5,463 bases of DNA. It comes from Pseudonocardiales bacterium. GTDB lineage: Bacteria > Actinomycetota > Actinomycetes > Mycobacteriales > Pseudonocardiaceae. Positions 5,157 through 5,463 of the stretch are shown here, one piece after another. A program made the position numbers and the translations under genes. The stretch's first letter is position 1, and each line of letters begins with the position of its first letter. The stretch spans positions 1 to 5,463 of the forward strand of contig JACDBJ010000148.1 in NCBI GenBank assembly GCA_013695005.1, given 5' to 3'. Below the pieces are notes generated by a model. It worked only from the letters and a program-made list of their open reading frames with translations. It searched no databases and was not told the origin of the DNA.

Positions 5157-5463
5157 GTGCCCAAGGCCCTCGACGCCGCGTTGCTGCGGCGATGGGCGGG
5201 CGGCTGCGTCGACGTCCTGGACGCGCACCAGGAGGAGATCGACCGGATCAACGTCTTCCCGGTCGCCGACAACGACACCGGGACGAACCTGCTGCTGACC
5301 ATGCGGGCCGCAACCGACGCCCTGGCGCGGCGGCTGCGCGAGACGACGTCCGGCAACGGGTTGGCTGCCGCCGAGACCGCTGCGGCGCTGGCCAGTGGGG
5401 CGCTGCTCGGCGCTCGTGGCAACTCCGGGGTGATCCTGTCGCAGGTACTGCGCGGTGTGGCCG
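5157..5463 (+). CDS. DhaL/FakA-type (DAK phosphatase domain) kinase, N-terminal part
   Basis: The first 102 codons of a gene that runs off the right edge. The protein opens with a helix and then INVFPVADNDTGTNLLLTM (31-49), the Mg-ATP binding motif of the DhaL/DAK2 fold, with D38 and D40 as the metal ligands; GARGNSGVILSQVLRGVA (85-102) is the second nucleotide-contacting segment. Proteins with this start in actinobacteria are usually long, with DhaL followed by a DegV-like partner domain, and relate to FakA, the fatty-acid kinase ATP-binding subunit; dihydroxyacetone kinase activity is unlikely for this type. GTG 5157 is supported by a -10-like box 7 nt upstream. In mycobacteria, from memory, such a gene lies between ung and recG, so recG may follow to the right. 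Only the N-terminal domain is visible, so domain order is inferred. Confidence 0.9.
   Translation, partial: MPKALDAALLRRWAGGCVDVLDAHQEEIDRINVFPVADNDTGTNLLLTMRAATDALARRLRETTSGNGLAAAETAAALASGALLGARGNSGVILSQVLRGVA

Overview
The window is very GC-rich, has almost no intergenic space, uses GTG starts and TAnnnT -10 hexamers, and carries a uracil-DNA glycosylase (ung), a four-cysteine ribosomal protein L28 (rpmB) and a DhaL/FakA-type kinase side by side. That set, and the wording of the Ung motifs (GQDPYPTPGH, SHRGKGWE, the WKLP end), point to a high-GC actinomycete, probably a relative of Pseudonocardiaceae, mycobacteria or Geodermatophilaceae. The lineage call is from sequence style and recalled gene order, not from a search.

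Left part (1-2331, minus strand): a tightly packed operon transcribed leftwards. It encodes an isochorismatase-like cysteine hydrolase, then a GlcD-type FAD-linked 2-hydroxyacid dehydrogenase (2-nt gap), then the N-terminus of a GlcE-type FAD-binding subunit (ATGA overlap) that runs off the window. A GlcF-type iron-sulfur subunit would be expected further left but is not visible. A plausible scheme is that the hydrolase releases a 2-hydroxyacid or its precursor from an amide or ureido compound and GlcDE oxidises it; the real substrate is unknown.

Centre (2332-3154): a 91-bp divergent promoter region with two overlapping inverted repeats and a direct repeat, then a GntR/FadR-type (FCD) regulator on the plus strand. 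It is the obvious candidate to control both itself and the operon. Its transcript looks leaderless.

Middle right (3155-3633): a gene for a 55-residue two-helix membrane protein with a good ribosome binding site, flanked by small hairpins. It is followed by a 110-bp inverted-repeat element (3450-3559) whose right end runs into a perfect 16-bp palindrome. No gene is supported in 3429-3630.

Right part (3631-5463): a GNAT acetyltransferase, then ung preceded by a possible six-codon leader ORF that overlaps its start as TGATG. rpmB lies on the minus strand and shares its stop site (CTAG) with ung. The leaderless 5' end of a DAK-type kinase gene runs off the right edge. This is core housekeeping DNA, whereas the left half looks like accessory catabolism.

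No tRNA, rRNA, CRISPR array, insertion sequence or phage gene is visible. The most noteworthy signals are the inverted-repeat element, the layered operator region, four matching leaderless-type starts, the ung/rpmB shared stop, and a methionine in place of the usual intercalating leucine of Ung.
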